64,000 bases of DNA from Exiguobacterium acetylicum DSM 20416 (GCF_000702605.1 NZ_JNIR01000001.1:2160501-2224500), one strand, 5' to 3'; numbered from the stretch's first letter, positions 17,757 to 27,996 are shown. The notes: a model not told the origin generated them from the letters alone. A program made the numbers and translations.

Positions 17757-19406
17757 ATGGAAAAGAAAAAGGCACTTGCACTCGTCGGAGCACTGACAAT
17801 CGCTGGATCAAGTCTTGCGGCATGTTCGACGACAGATGAAGGTAAAAAAGAAGGCGGTTCGACGTCAGGAGATAAATCTTCAGACAAACAAGTCTTGAAT
17901 ATCATCAGCGGTTCGGATATTCCAGCACTTAGCCCGACAGTCGCAACAGACTCTGTATCCTTCACAGTCTTGAACAACGTTCAAGAAGGTCTGTTCCGTC
18001 TAGACGAGAATCAAGAAGCAACACCAGGTGTTGCGGAGAGTGTTGATGTTTCTGAAGATGGACTTACATACACGTTCAAACTTCGTGATTCGAAATGGTC
18101 GGATGGCAGCGATGTCACAGCAAAAGACTTTGAATACGCATGGAAACGCGTCCTTGATCCGAAGAGTGGTTCGCAGTATGCATACATCATGTATATCATC
18201 GATGGTGCAGAAGCTTACAACACAAGTAAAGGAAAAGCAGACGATGTCGCGGTCAAAGCGGTTGATGACAAAACACTTGAAGTCAAGTTGACTCAACCAG
18301 CTGAATACTTCAAATCGTTGACTGGTTTCGGTTCATTCATGCCACTAAAACAAGAATTCGTTGAGAAACAAGGTAAAAACTTTGCTTCGAAGCCGGACAC
18401 ATTCCTTTACAACGGACCATTCGTCCTCTCAGATTGGAAAACGGATGTTGGCTGGAGCTATAAGAAAAACGATCAGTACTGGGATAAAGATAATGTCAAA
18501 CTTGAAGAAATCAACACGAAAATCGTTAAAGAAGTCTCTACAGGCGTCAACTTATACGAAAAAGGTGACATCGATCTAGCTGGTTTAACGAGTGAGTTCG
18601 TTGATCAATACAAAGACAAAGAAGACTTTGATACACGTCTTGATGCAGCAATGTACTATATCCAAATGAACTTCAAGAATGACCTCTTGAAAAACAAGGA
18701 TATCCGTAAAGCGATCGACTCAGGATACGATAAGAAGCAGATGGCTGATGTTCTCTTGAACAACGGTTCGATCCCTGCTTACTACTACGTACCAAAAGAC
18801 TTCGCGAAAGGTCCAGACGGTAAAGATTTCCGTGATGGCAACGAAGGTTTCGGTTCATATGACGCATCATCTGCAAAAGCATCATTCGAAAAAGGGCTGA
18901 AAGCCGTCGGCAAGAAGTCTCTCAAACTCGAACTTCTTTCATACGATGATGACAACTCGAAAAAAATCTCGGAATACCTCAAAGGCGAGTGGGAGAAAAA
19001 CCTTCCAGGTCTTGAAGTCACGATCAAACAACAACCGTTCAAGAACAAGTTGGATCTCGAGTCTAAAGGTGAGTTCGAGCTATCGTTCGCAGGATGGGGA
19101 CCTGACTACCAGGATCCGATGACATTCCTCGATATGTGGGTAACTGGTGGACCGTACAACCGTGGTAAGTACTCAAGCGATAAGTATGATTCACTCATCA
19201 AATCGGCTCAAAAAGAAGTAGATGCTGAGAAACGTTGGCAGGCCCTCAAAGATGCTGAGAAAACACTCCTTGAAGAGGATCAAGCGATCTCAGTCATGTA
19301 CCAAAAAGGTGTTTCACTTCTTCGTAAACCGTACGTCAAAGGAATCGTCAACCACAAAGTTGGTGCCGATACTTCGTACAAATGGGCTTACATCGAAGGA
19401 AAATAA
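17757..19406 (+). CDS. oppA: Oligopeptide ABC transporter substrate-binding lipoprotein
   Basis: 549 residues from an ATG preceded by GGGAGGG. The signal ends in lipobox LAAC (cysteine 23), giving a membrane-anchored external receptor. The body is an SBP_bac_5 protein: GLFRLDENQEATPGVAES, YTFKLRDSKWSDGSDVTAKD and FAGWGPDYQDPMTF are typical OppA segments. It captures peptides for import. No oppBCDF genes are adjacent, so it must use permease and ATPase parts encoded elsewhere. Its leader carries a conspicuous stem structure. Confidence 0.92.
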   Translation: MEKKKALALVGALTIAGSSLAACSTTDEGKKEGGSTSGDKSSDKQVLNIISGSDIPALSPTVATDSVSFTVLNNVQEGLFRLDENQEATPGVAESVDVSEDGLTYTFKLRDSKWSDGSDVTAKDFEYAWKRVLDPKSGSQYAYIMYIIDGAEAYNTSKGKADDVAVKAVDDKTLEVKLTQPAEYFKSLTGFGSFMPLKQEFVEKQGKNFASKPDTFLYNGPFVLSDWKTDVGWSYKKNDQYWDKDNVKLEEINTKIVKEVSTGVNLYEKGDIDLAGLTSEFVDQYKDKEDFDTRLDAAMYYIQMNFKNDLLKNKDIRKAIDSGYDKKQMADVLLNNGSIPAYYYVPKDFAKGPDGKDFRDGNEGFGSYDASSAKASFEKGLKAVGKKSLKLELLSYDDDNSKKISEYLKGEWEKNLPGLEVTIKQQPFKNKLDLESKGEFELSFAGWGPDYQDPMTFLDMWVTGGPYNRGKYSSDKYDSLIKSAQKEVDAEKRWQALKDAEKTLLEEDQAISVMYQKGVSLLRKPYVKGIVNHKVGADTSYKWAYIEGK

Positions 19407-19414
19407 GTTATATC

Positions 19415-19456
19415 AAAAGACCAGATTCGCTGACGAGCGTGTCTGGTCTTTTTTTC
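19415..19456 (+). terminator. Terminator of oppA
   Basis: AAAAGACCAGA / TCTGGTCTTTT stem followed by a T-tract. Confidence 0.88.
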
Positions 19457-19675
19457 CATCTAAGTCGTTTGTCCTATTTTTCTGAATAGCATTAAAATTT
19501 CGTGTCATTCTGTTTTCATTTCCATGACTTCCATTTATACTAAGCAAAGAATCCGATTCACTTTATTTACAATATTTTGCGGGAATTATTCATAATTAAT
19601 GGAAATGTACCGATATATCTAATACAGAGGACTTTTGCCTCAATACTACATCGAACTAGGAAGGAGGACTCACTC

Positions 19676-20326
19676 ATGAAGCAACGTGTACTTACGAGTC
19701 AACAGAGTTATACAGAAGAGCAACTTGAGATGATTGAAGCCATCCGTGCGGTCGGTGAACTCATCCAGGACCGTCCACGCCGTACTGTCTATCGCCGTTA
19801 TGCTTTAGTTAATGACTGGCCTCAGCCGGAAAATATCATTCGTCAATTCGGATCGTGGCCGGAAGCTTTGTCTGCTGCTGGATACGAGTGGAATGTCGAT
19901 CAACAGCCGGAGGAGCTCGAGCGGGCACCGAAATATACGAAAGACGAAATCTTAAAGTCGTTCGAACGGTACGCACAAGACGTCGGCTCTACGATCACAC
20001 TCAAGAAGTACCAGATGTGGCGTAAATCCGTCCATCATGCACCGAGTCACTATCACATCGTCAAGATGTTCGGTTCGTGGCACGATGCGTGTACCGCTGC
20101 AGGACTTGAAGCGAGCGTCACTTATTCGAAAGCTGAACTTGCTGCTTCTCTGCGTCAAGCAATCGAGGAAGTCGGCTTTGCCCTCTCTTTTGAAGCGTAT
20201 CGGGAATGGGCAAAACGGAACAACAAACCGTCGACGAAAGCTTTACTTCATCGTTATGGTTCTTGGTCAGCTGCAATTCATGCGATCGAAAACGAGATTC
20301 GTCGCAGCAAACAACAAGCACAATGA
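19676..20326 (+). CDS. Protein with three homing-endonuclease-associated (HNH_repeat-like) modules
   Basis: 216 residues from the ATG after AAGGAGG; a longer frame starts further up without a ribosome site. Three ~55-residue repeats each have a helical start, a basic middle and a (F/Y)GSW..A..AAG-type end: IIRQFGSWPEALSAAG, IVKMFGSWHDACTAAG and LLHRYGSWSAAIHAIE. Such repeats are associated with DNA binding beside homing nucleases, but no nuclease catalytic motif is present here. A stand-alone DNA-binding or regulatory role is likely; the target is unknown. Confidence 0.75.
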   Translation: MKQRVLTSQQSYTEEQLEMIEAIRAVGELIQDRPRRTVYRRYALVNDWPQPENIIRQFGSWPEALSAAGYEWNVDQQPEELERAPKYTKDEILKSFERYAQDVGSTITLKKYQMWRKSVHHAPSHYHIVKMFGSWHDACTAAGLEASVTYSKAELAASLRQAIEEVGFALSFEAYREWAKRNNKPSTKALLHRYGSWSAAIHAIENEIRRSKQQAQ

Positions 20327-20341
20327 ACTTATTCTTTTTCG

Positions 20342-20376
20342 ATCCTTCTCGTTCATCTGAACTGGGAGGATTTTTT
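20342..20376 (+). terminator. Terminator of the repeat-protein gene
   Basis: ATCCTTC / GGGAGGAT stem with one G-U pair, 15-base loop, T6 tail. Confidence 0.65.
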
Positions 20377-20381
20377 ATATC

Positions 20382-20414
20382 AAAAAAGAAGATAGCGTCT
20401 CTGCCACCTTCTTC
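20382..20414 (-). terminator. Terminator of the GGDEF gene
   Basis: Minus-strand imperfect stem AGAAGG..GC / GC..CTTCTT with T6, immediately after the stop codon. Confidence 0.6.
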
Positions 20415-20422
20415 TACTTGAT

Positions 20423-22120
20423 TTAAATAACCTTCTCTTTCCACTCCTGATACGATGCGACACGGTCGCGTCCTTGGAACTTCGCTCCGACGTACATCGC
20501 GCGGTCGGCATTTCGAATCAAACTCGCAAGATCACCAAGTTCTTTTAATGTATCGATTCCGATACTAGCCGTAATCCGGAGCGTATGTCCTTCGACTAAA
20601 ATCGGATTTGCATGCAACGTCTCGCGGATTCGTTCTGCGACGATTTGGGCAGAATCAAGATCCGTATTCGGAAGTAAAATGACGAATTCCTCTCCCCCGT
20701 AACGCGCGACAAGATCCGTGATACGTGTTGCCTGCATCAATAACTTCGCAACTTCAAATAGGACGACGTCTCCGACTTCATGCCCGTACGTATCATTAAT
20801 TTGTTTAAAATGATCTAAATCGATCATTAAGGCTGAAAACGGATAAAGATCGCGTTGTTTAATACGACGATCGCCCCACTCTTGCAAGGCACGATAGTTC
20901 GGTAGTTTTGTCATCGCATCCGTCCGACTGTCTGTCAACAAGCGCTCTCGTTCGTGTGCTCGTTCCACTGCCCACGACAGAACACGTAAAGCGCGGTATA
21001 GCTCATATCCGAAATCCTGCGTGAATTCACCACTTGCGTTCGAGGCAAGGAGCAACGAGCAGTTGATCGTCTCTGTCGCTTCCGGTTGAATGAAGAGGAC
21101 GGACTGTGTCTCTTCCGGCAAACTATCGTAAAGACGGATATCCCACTCCTGTTGCATCCCGTAAAGAAGCACTTCTTCTTTTTCGATGATGTCTTCAATG
21201 ATTCGCCCTTCGACATGATCGGCTTTTAACTTTCGTCCGTCCTTCAACGAATAGTACACGCTTTGCTTTCCTTCTTTGAAATCGAATTTAATCCAAGCGA
21301 TATCCGGTTTGACGAATTGATTGAGCTGTCGTAAATACCGCTCAATGATGAACTGCGCATCACCGTCCTTCCAAGCCGCTTCTTTCAATCGCTCAATCTG
21401 TTCCCAATGTTCAATCCGATCCGTCGCTTCGACCGAACTCCCCAGTGCGCGTTTGATGATGAATAAGGCAAAGGCCGCCATGACAAGTCCACTATTTCCG
21501 TTTCCTTGAACGACGAGCGTACTGAAAATACCGTATAACAATTCTGCCGTGATGACGACCGCTTCAAAACGTAGCAGCTGGAACATGACGTCACTTGGAA
21601 TGTTTTCTCCAAGAAGAAATCGAGATAACTGATATTGCAATAAGAGGACGATCCAGAGAATCGCGACCATCGCCGGTAACGGCACGATGTTTTCTGTCAA
21701 TACGAACGCTTTGCCATGCGTTCCACCGAGTGCATTATAAGCAAGACCTGCTGGAACGATCAAAAACAATTCGAGGGCAACGTTGAACGGATAGTTATGT
21801 AACATCCGTCGACGTCCGATTGGTGTATGAATCGTTCGTAATTGATAAATAAGCATCGTCAATTGCCCGACAAAAATCGCTGATAACAATCCATACGTTA
21901 AGAATGTGAAGAGGACGAATCCAAAATGGAAAGTAAAACTCATATGGCGACGGCGTACAGGGTCGACGACAAAAATCGTCGATAAGGCGGCAATCAATAA
22001 GAATGTAAACAAATCGATGCTGAGACTATAATCCTTCGACTTCGCAAAAAGATCGATGCCAATGACGATTACGAAAAAAACAACCCAGCTTCGAAGGAGA
22101 TATTGTTGAAAACGACGCAC
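20423..22120 (-). CDS. Membrane-bound diguanylate cyclase (GGDEF)
   Basis: 565 residues from a GTG start that follows AAGGAAGGGG by eight bases; the frame is open 50 codons further upstream but would overlap the divergent gene. Residues ~1-190 hold about six membrane segments, ~200-390 a GAF-like region, and ~400-565 the GGDEF domain with SRTDAMTKLPNYRAL, ALMIDLDHFKQINDTYGHEVGD and an intact RYGGEEF active site. An inhibitory RxxD site (RITD) lies five residues before it. It should make c-di-GMP and be subject to product inhibition. Monocistronic, divergent from the DUF1054 gene. Confidence 0.93.
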   Translation of the reverse strand: MRRFQQYLLRSWVVFFVIVIGIDLFAKSKDYSLSIDLFTFLLIAALSTIFVVDPVRRRHMSFTFHFGFVLFTFLTYGLLSAIFVGQLTMLIYQLRTIHTPIGRRRMLHNYPFNVALELFLIVPAGLAYNALGGTHGKAFVLTENIVPLPAMVAILWIVLLLQYQLSRFLLGENIPSDVMFQLLRFEAVVITAELLYGIFSTLVVQGNGNSGLVMAAFALFIIKRALGSSVEATDRIEHWEQIERLKEAAWKDGDAQFIIERYLRQLNQFVKPDIAWIKFDFKEGKQSVYYSLKDGRKLKADHVEGRIIEDIIEKEEVLLYGMQQEWDIRLYDSLPEETQSVLFIQPEATETINCSLLLASNASGEFTQDFGYELYRALRVLSWAVERAHERERLLTDSRTDAMTKLPNYRALQEWGDRRIKQRDLYPFSALMIDLDHFKQINDTYGHEVGDVVLFEVAKLLMQATRITDLVARYGGEEFVILLPNTDLDSAQIVAERIRETLHANPILVEGHTLRITASIGIDTLKELGDLASLIRNADRAMYVGAKFQGRDRVASYQEWKEKVI

Positions 22121-22253
22121 AAAACATTCCCCTTCCTTTAAATTATGTAGTTGTATATTACTGGAAATCGATATGTCCATTATTCTACTTTTCGAGCAAA
22201 AAGTCGAACTTCGATGGTCTCCTTTGATACAATTGACGCGAGGTGATTTTTTC

Positions 22254-22862
22254 ATGACAAAAACATTCACGCAACACGCATTTGATACATTTCAGATCGA
22301 TGGACTAGAACCACGGATGGAAGCGATTCGCGAACGCATCCAGCCGGTCTTTCGAGACATCGGTCAGGAAGTCGCACCTGACTTAACGGTCGCAACAGCA
22401 GAAGATGTCCATGTTCACATCGCGCAACATGCCCGTCGGAAGGTCAACCCTCCGAAGGATACATGGATGGCCTTCTCCCCCGATAAACGTGGATACAAGA
22501 AACATCCGCATTTCCAAGTCGGTCTGTTTGATGATCATCTGTTCATTTGGCTCGCCTACATTTACGAGTTGCCGAATAAACAACAATACGCATCGAAACT
22601 ATTACAGCATACAGAACTGCTGACATCCCTTCCGGATGATTTCGTCGTCTCATACGATCATATGAAAAAAGACGCAGTCTCCGTTCATGAGGCGGATATT
22701 GAAAAAGGATTACAACGTTTCCACGACGTCAAAAAGGCAGAATTCCTTGTTGGCCGCCATATTCCGGCAGAACAAGTGCATCACCTGTCACGCGAAGAAT
22801 TACTGGAAATGATTCGAAATACCTATTCGTATCTCGTACCACTCTACAAAACGATTAAATAA
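22254..22862 (+). CDS. DUF1054/UPF0637 family protein (YktB-like)
   Basis: 202 residues from the ATG after GAGGTGA. The chain (FDTFQIDGLEPRMEAIRERI, KVNPPKDTWMAFSPDKRGYK, HFQVGLFDDHLFIWLAYI) matches the YktB family of cytoplasmic Bacilli proteins with known fold but no established activity. Single gene; shares its upstream region with the divergent diguanylate cyclase. Confidence 0.88.
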   Translation: MTKTFTQHAFDTFQIDGLEPRMEAIRERIQPVFRDIGQEVAPDLTVATAEDVHVHIAQHARRKVNPPKDTWMAFSPDKRGYKKHPHFQVGLFDDHLFIWLAYIYELPNKQQYASKLLQHTELLTSLPDDFVVSYDHMKKDAVSVHEADIEKGLQRFHDVKKAEFLVGRHIPAEQVHHLSREELLEMIRNTYSYLVPLYKTIK

Positions 22863-22891
22863 AAAGGATGGCCGAATCGGTCATCCTTTTT
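22861..22891. terminator. Bidirectional terminator
   Basis: AAAAAGGATGGCC / GGTCATCCTTTTT hairpin between convergent genes. Confidence 0.85.
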
Positions 22892-22894
22892 ACA

Positions 22895-23404
22895 TTAGTT
22901 ATATTTTACTAGAATTGACATGACTTGTGTACGGTCGGAATTCAAATTTAGATAAATGTTGACCTGTTTTGAGGAAACCGTCATGACGTTGAATGTTTTA
23001 TCGAGTTTCGCTGTCGGATACGCTTGTTTAACTTCCTTGACCGTCACAGTCCGTTTAACCTGCTTCGGATCATAGACGATAGCACTGACTTTCGCTTTTG
23101 AATCTTTCACACCATACGTAGAACAGTAATGGAGGGCACGATCCGCTGAGGCGAGACCATTTCCGCTTTGACACCAATTCGAGTTCTTTTCCCCCTTGTA
23201 CGCTTTATGTACTTGTGCAAGTGTCGTTTTTTCAAGTGCAACTTTTCCATCGAGTGAACGCGCTTGTTTTGCTTGTGTTTGAATTTCTTGCAACCATTTG
23301 ACGTCTGTCTGTTTTGTTGCTTCGACCGGTTGGTTATATGAAGTGCCTGACACGATGCTGACAGTGAGTGCGGCAGTTAAGATGATTCCTAAGACTTGTT
23401 TCAT
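22895..23404 (-). CDS. Secreted protein of unknown function
   Basis: 169 residues. A classical signal peptide (MKQVLGIILTAALTVSIVSG) ends near VEA. The mature part has two cysteines (NWCQSG and HYCSTYG), likely a disulfide outside the cell, and a VKEVKQAYPTAKLD repeat-like segment that faintly recalls DUF4309 (YjgB-type) proteins. That similarity is weak and I leave the protein unassigned. GGAGGACATC precedes the ATG. Single gene. Confidence 0.75.
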   Translation of the reverse strand: MKQVLGIILTAALTVSIVSGTSYNQPVEATKQTDVKWLQEIQTQAKQARSLDGKVALEKTTLAQVHKAYKGEKNSNWCQSGNGLASADRALHYCSTYGVKDSKAKVSAIVYDPKQVKRTVTVKEVKQAYPTAKLDKTFNVMTVSSKQVNIYLNLNSDRTQVMSILVKYN

Positions 23405-23526
23405 GATGATGTCCTCCTCGGCGCCTATGAAAGGCGTTGATAATAAACTGATTCCCCTATTTCAAAAAATTATTCAGTTTTTATAGTTTTTTTCTGGGAA
23501 CTTATATTTATTTTTTTGATGAGAAA

Positions 23527-23562
23527 TAAAAAAGAACCTAGTGTCGCATGACACTAGGTTCT
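23527..23562 (-). terminator. Terminator of the pot operon
   Basis: Perfect 13-bp stem AGAACCTAGTGTC / GACACTAGGTTCT with a 4-base loop and T6 on the minus strand. Confidence 0.92.
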
Positions 23563-23565
23563 GCC

Positions 23566-24639
23566 TCATTTCTTATGCATCTTAAACTCCAAGAACAACT
23601 CATTGTAATGCGCGAGCATTTTCTTTCCGAGGTTCTCATAGACTTCAAGCGTATCAGTAACTTGTTTATCAGGATAGAATCGCTCATCGGTCCGAACCGA
23701 TTTATCGAGCAGTTTCAAGCCTTCTTTGTTTGGTGTCGAATAGCCGACGTAGTCTGCGTTCTTCGCTGAAATATCAGGACGCAACATGAAGTTGATGAAC
23801 TCATGTGCCCCCTCGACGTTTTTCGCTGTCTTCGGAATGACGATGTTGTCGAACCAGACGTTTGATCCTTCTTTTGGAATGACATAGTCGAGATTCTCGT
23901 TTTCACTCATGATCTCGTTTGCGTCACCAGACCAGACGACACCAAGTCCTGCTTCTTCATTTGCGAGCAATAACTTGATTTCGTCCCCGACGATTGCCTT
24001 GACGTTTGGCGTCAGGCGCATCAAGTTCGCTTTGGCTTCCTGTAGTTTCGACTCATCCGTTTCGTTCAACGAATAACCTAGACTATTCAGGCTCATCCCC
24101 ATGACTTCACGAGCACCGTCAGCGAGTAGAATCTGATTCTTTAGCTTCGGATCCCAAAGGTCCTTCCAGCTCGTCGGTTTTTTCCCACCAATTAAGTCTT
24201 TATTGTAAACGATACCGACCGTTCCCCAGAAATACGGAATCGAGTACTTGTTGTTCGGATCGAACGATAAATCTAGAAAGCGTGAATCGATGTTTTTGAG
24301 ATTCGGAATCTTTTGATGATCGATCGGAACAACGAGCTTCTCATCAATCATCTTCGCAATCGCATAGTCGGACGGAACGGCGATATCGTATGTCGTTCCG
24401 CCTTGTTCGATCTTCGTCAGCATCGCTTCGTTTGAATCGAATGTTTGATAGACGACCTTGATGCCGCTCTCTTTTTCAAACTGTTTGATCAGTGCTGGAT
24501 CGATGTAATCGCCCCAGTTGTAGATGTTCAGGACATTTTTACCCGAATACCCTTGTGTCTCGTTCAACTGATTCAAGGTGAATAGGATGACACCTGAAAT
24601 CAAGAAAATCGCGACGAACAATTGAATCAATTTTTTCAA
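23566..24639 (-). CDS. potD: Spermidine/putrescine-binding protein PotD
   Basis: 357 residues. An N-terminal hydrophobic segment (LFVAIFLISGVILFTL) without a lipobox acts as membrane anchor or signal. The mature protein has LNIYNWGDYIDP, VVYQTFDSNEAMLTKIEQGG and YDIAVPSDYAI, all typical of PotD/PotF receptors. It delivers polyamines to PotBC. Last gene of potRABCD, three bases after potC, followed by a strong terminator. Confidence 0.95.
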   Translation of the reverse strand: MKKLIQLFVAIFLISGVILFTLNQLNETQGYSGKNVLNIYNWGDYIDPALIKQFEKESGIKVVYQTFDSNEAMLTKIEQGGTTYDIAVPSDYAIAKMIDEKLVVPIDHQKIPNLKNIDSRFLDLSFDPNNKYSIPYFWGTVGIVYNKDLIGGKKPTSWKDLWDPKLKNQILLADGAREVMGMSLNSLGYSLNETDESKLQEAKANLMRLTPNVKAIVGDEIKLLLANEEAGLGVVWSGDANEIMSENENLDYVIPKEGSNVWFDNIVIPKTAKNVEGAHEFINFMLRPDISAKNADYVGYSTPNKEGLKLLDKSVRTDERFYPDKQVTDTLEVYENLGKKMLAHYNELFLEFKMHKK

Positions 24640-24642
24640 CGG

Positions 24643-25446
24643 TCATTTCACCTCCGGTCGCGAAAGCTTTGTAGCAGCTCGTTGGTTCAAGAAGTAGTAG
24701 CCGATGACGAGTAAGAACGTAAACAAGAAGATGACAGTCGACAAGGCGTTGATCTTCATCGAAATCCCTTGACGGGCAAGAGAGTAGATTTCTACAGATA
24801 ATGTCGTAAAGCCATTTCCTGTCACAAAGAACGTCACCGCAAAATCATCAAGTGAGTACGTCAATGCCGTGAAGAAGCCGGCAAAGATACCTGGTGTAAT
24901 GTACGGCAGGATGACTTTCGTCAGAACGTCCCAACGGCTTGCGCCTAAGTCACGCGCTGCATCAACGAGCGTCGGACTCATCTCCTGCAACTTCGGCAGG
25001 ACGAGAATGACGACGATCGGTACCGAAAATGCGATGTGTGACAGTAAGACCGACGTAAACCCGAGCTGGATGCCAAGTAGCGTGAAGAAAATCAAGAACG
25101 ATGCCCCGATGATGACATCCGGACTGACGATCAAGATGCTGTTCAGTGTTAATAATGACGTCTCGACGCGCTTCTTGCGCACGGCTTGAATTCCGATCGC
25201 TCCGAACACGCCAAGAATCGTCGAGATCGCTGCGGATAACAAGGCGATGACGAGTGTGTTCAAGACGATGATCAACAAGCGTGAGTCTTGGAAGACTTCC
25301 TTGTACCAGTCCCACGTGAACGAATCGAAGTTCGTCATGTTATCAGCACTATTAAACGAATAGAATGCCAAGTAGAAAATCGGAGCATACAAAATGATGA
25401 AGACACCGATTAAATAAAGATTTGCTAGTTTCAGACGTTTCATCAA
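24643..25446 (-). CDS. potC: Spermidine/putrescine permease PotC
   Basis: 267 residues with six membrane segments. The permease EAA loop reads [20 protein letters not shown], the contact site for PotA. Forms the membrane channel with PotB. Its ATG overlaps the potB stop by four bases, implying translational coupling. Confidence 0.95.
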   Translation of the reverse strand: MMKRLKLANLYLIGVFIILYAPIFYLAFYSFNSADNMTNFDSFTWDWYKEVFQDSRLLIIVLNTLVIALLSAAISTILGVFGAIGIQAVRKKRVETSLLTLNSILIVSPDVIIGASFLIFFTLLGIQLGFTSVLLSHIAFSVPIVVILVLPKLQEMSPTLVDAARDLGASRWDVLTKVILPYITPGIFAGFFTALTYSLDDFAVTFFVTGNGFTTLSVEIYSLARQGISMKINALSTVIFLFTFLLVIGYYFLNQRAATKLSRPEVK

Positions 25447-26252
25447 GTCGTCGCTCCTTTCTTCCGTTTCGTGCTCGTTAACGCAAGGATGATTGCCATC
25501 GCGATGATGAGGAAGACGGCAATCGTCGCTCCCATGCCCCAGTTTTGCGTTACGAGGAACTGCTGTTCAATCGCTGTACCGAGCGTGATGACGCGGTTCC
25601 CGGCAATCAGACGCGTAATCATGAACAGCGATAATGCCGGAATGAAGACGAGCTGACAGCCCGATTTCACACCATCAAGCGTCAACGGGAAGACGACACG
25701 GCGGAACGTCGTGAAGTTCGATGCTCCAAGGTCACGTGCAGCGAAGACGAGTGACGGACTCAATTTTTCGATCGCGTTGAAGATCGGTAGGATCATGAAC
25801 GGAATGAAGATATAGACCGATACGAAAACAAAACTGAAGTCGGTAAAGAGAATCTGTTGTCGCCCGATCCCAATCGCTTCAAGCGTTTGGTTCGCGAGAC
25901 CATACGTACTGAACAATCCGATGAAGGCATAAGCTTTCAGCAATAAGTTGATCCACGTCGGCAAGATGATCAGCAATAGCCACAACTGTTTATGCTTCGT
26001 TTTCGTTAACAAGTAAGCGGTTGGATAACCGATCAAGAGCGAAAACACCGTGATCAAAAACGCATACCAGAACGAGCTGAGTGTCATCGTCAAATACGTC
26101 GACGTAAAGAAGTTCTGGTAGTTCTCAAATGAGAAGTTGCCATCCAAATCAAGGAACGAATAGTAGACGACGAGTACGATTGGTGCAATGACAAACAAGG
26201 CAATCCAGAATAGATACGGAATGAGATACCAGTTACGTGATTTTTGCATCAT
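25443..26252 (-). CDS. potB: Spermidine/putrescine permease PotB
   Basis: 269 residues with six membrane segments and the EAA loop [20 protein letters not shown]. Channel partner of PotC. Overlaps potA by four bases at its start and potC by four at its end. Confidence 0.95.
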   Translation of the reverse strand: MMQKSRNWYLIPYLFWIALFVIAPIVLVVYYSFLDLDGNFSFENYQNFFTSTYLTMTLSSFWYAFLITVFSLLIGYPTAYLLTKTKHKQLWLLLIILPTWINLLLKAYAFIGLFSTYGLANQTLEAIGIGRQQILFTDFSFVFVSVYIFIPFMILPIFNAIEKLSPSLVFAARDLGASNFTTFRRVVFPLTLDGVKSGCQLVFIPALSLFMITRLIAGNRVITLGTAIEQQFLVTQNWGMGATIAVFLIIAMAIILALTSTKRKKGATT

Positions 26253-27343
26253 AACACCCCGTCGTAAGATTCCAGACGCTTATCGAATTCTTCTTCCGTC
26301 TCGTTCAATCGCATGACGTGAATCGCTTCCGGATCAAATGTCAGACCGATTTGCTCACCCACCGTCGCCTTTTTCGTACTGTGAACGAGCCATTCGTTGC
26401 CGACTTCATCCATACAAGCGATCTCATAGTGCACGCCACGGAAGAGTTGCGAATCGACCGTGACTTGTAGTTTCCCTTGTGTCACGTTCGTGATTTCAAG
26501 ATCCTCCGGACGGATGACGATCTCGACCGGTTCGTTTAGTTCAAGACCACGGTCGACACATTCGAATTCCTTTTCTGCGAACCAGACTCGGTAATCTTCC
26601 ACCATTCGGCCTGGAATGATGTTCGACTCACCGATGAAATCAGCGACGAAGCGGTTGATCGGTTCGTCATAGATATCTGTCGGTGTTCCAGACTGTTGGA
26701 TGACACCGTGATTGAGGACGAAGATTTCATCTGACATCGCGAGTGCTTCTTCTTGATCGTGCGTGACGAAGATGAACGTGATCCCTAGACGACGTTGTAA
26801 GTCGCGGAGCTCATACTGCATCTCCGTCCGTAGTTTTAAATCGAGTGCTGAGAGTGGTTCATCAAGCAGGATGACTTCCGGCTCATTGACGATCGCCCGA
26901 GCAATCGCAACACGTTGCCGTTGTCCACCCGACATCTCGGTGATTTCTCGTTTCTCATACCCCGACAAGTTGACGAACTTCAACGCGTCGGTCACGCGTT
27001 TTGCGATATCCGCTTCTTTTACCTTCTTAATGCGAAGACCGAAGGCGATGTTTTCGAAAACGTTCAAGTGCGGGAAGAGTGCATAGTCTTGGAAAACAGT
27101 ATTGACTTGACGTTTGTTCGCCGGCACATCGTTGATTCGTTTTCCGTTGAAGATGATGTCTCCTTCTGTTGCTTCCGAAAAGCCAGCAATCAGTCGTAAG
27201 ATCGTCGTTTTCCCACAACCCGATGGTCCGAGTAACGTATAGAACTTCCCGCGTTCGATTTCAAAGCTGACTTGGTCGAGGACGGTCTGATCGTCGTATC
27301 GTTTCGTGACGTCCTTGAATTGAATGATCGTAGTATCTGCCAA
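26249..27343 (-). CDS. potA: Spermidine/putrescine ABC transporter ATPase PotA
   Basis: 364 residues. Walker [11 protein letters not shown]-loop [10 protein letters not shown], signature [15 protein letters not shown], Walker [13 protein letters not shown] and the switch histidine FVTHDQEEA are intact. A C-terminal TOBE-type domain (~residues 280-345) is expected for regulation by substrate. Powers polyamine import from the cytoplasmic side. Starts 13 bases after the regulator gene. Confidence 0.96.
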   Translation of the reverse strand: MADTTIIQFKDVTKRYDDQTVLDQVSFEIERGKFYTLLGPSGCGKTTILRLIAGFSEATEGDIIFNGKRINDVPANKRQVNTVFQDYALFPHLNVFENIAFGLRIKKVKEADIAKRVTDALKFVNLSGYEKREITEMSGGQRQRVAIARAIVNEPEVILLDEPLSALDLKLRTEMQYELRDLQRRLGITFIFVTHDQEEALAMSDEIFVLNHGVIQQSGTPTDIYDEPINRFVADFIGESNIIPGRMVEDYRVWFAEKEFECVDRGLELNEPVEIVIRPEDLEITNVTQGKLQVTVDSQLFRGVHYEIACMDEVGNEWLVHSTKKATVGEQIGLTFDPEAIHVMRLNETEEEFDKRLESYDGVL

Positions 27344-27356
27344 TCTAGTTCCTCCT

Positions 27357-27902
27357 TTATAAGTATGAGTCAGTCGCAGTCACGAGGACCTTCGTCTCTT
27401 GTGTCGACTCATTGCGTAATTGATGAATTTCTGAAGCCTTATAGTAAAGTGTCTCCCCTTGATTCGCTACAAAAGACTGATGACCAAGCGTCAGCGTGAC
27501 GCTTCCTGCCAGCACGTAGACGAATGTTTCAGCACCCGACGGTTCATATGTCTTGAATGCTCCATCTGGTGCGAGTGTCAGCAAGACCGGTTCCATCTCT
27601 TTTTCGTTCGATTCTGGAATGAGCCATGTGACATGATACCCTTGCTCCTCATCGGCATACGTCGTGACATCCTCTTCCCCATAGACGACTTTTTGATTGA
27701 GTGTGTCCTCATCAAAAAAATCCTTCGGGGAGATGCCAAGGACCTCAAGGAGATGAAACAGCGTCTCGATCGACGGTGAACTGATTTCCCGTTCGAGTTG
27801 CGAGATATAACCTTTACTCAGGTCTGTTCTTTCCCCTAGTTCCTCTTGCGTCAATCCCTTTTGAAGACGGAGGTTCTTGATTTTTTGTCCGATTGAGTAC
27901 AA
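27357..27902 (-). CDS. XRE-cupin regulator of the polyamine operon
   Basis: 181 residues. A TTG start is chosen because GAGGAGG lies eight bases before it; an ATG six codons upstream overlaps that site. The N-terminal helix-turn-helix reads [20 protein letters not shown] and [12 protein letters not shown] cupin_2 domain fills residues ~105-178 ([18 protein letters not shown]). Proteins of this PuuR-like class sense polyamines or related metabolites. As first gene of the operon it likely represses its own promoter. Confidence 0.88.
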   Translation of the reverse strand: MYSIGQKIKNLRLQKGLTQEELGERTDLSKGYISQLEREISSPSIETLFHLLEVLGISPKDFFDEDTLNQKVVYGEEDVTTYADEEQGYHVTWLIPESNEKEMEPVLLTLAPDGAFKTYEPSGAETFVYVLAGSVTLTLGHQSFVANQGETLYYKASEIHQLRNESTQETKVLVTATDSYL

Positions 27903-27919
27903 TCGACGTCCTCCTCTCA

Positions 27920-27996
27920 TCGGCTTAGTTTAGTATAAGATGACTAAAAGTTTACTAATTACGTACCGATTATAGCGTATTTCATTATTTAATCAA
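27920..27996 (-). promoter_or_regulatory. potR-potABCD promoter region
   Basis: Minus-strand TTGATT, 16-base spacer, TATAAT (27969-27974) gives a good promoter. Downstream there is a second TATACT box and two TTAGT direct repeats ten bases apart, plausible operator half-sites for the XRE regulator. Confidence 0.5.

Noticed and set aside
22121-22270. 50-codon upstream extension of the diguanylate cyclase
   Set aside because: Would overlap the start of the divergent gene; the GTG at 22120 has a strong ribosome site.
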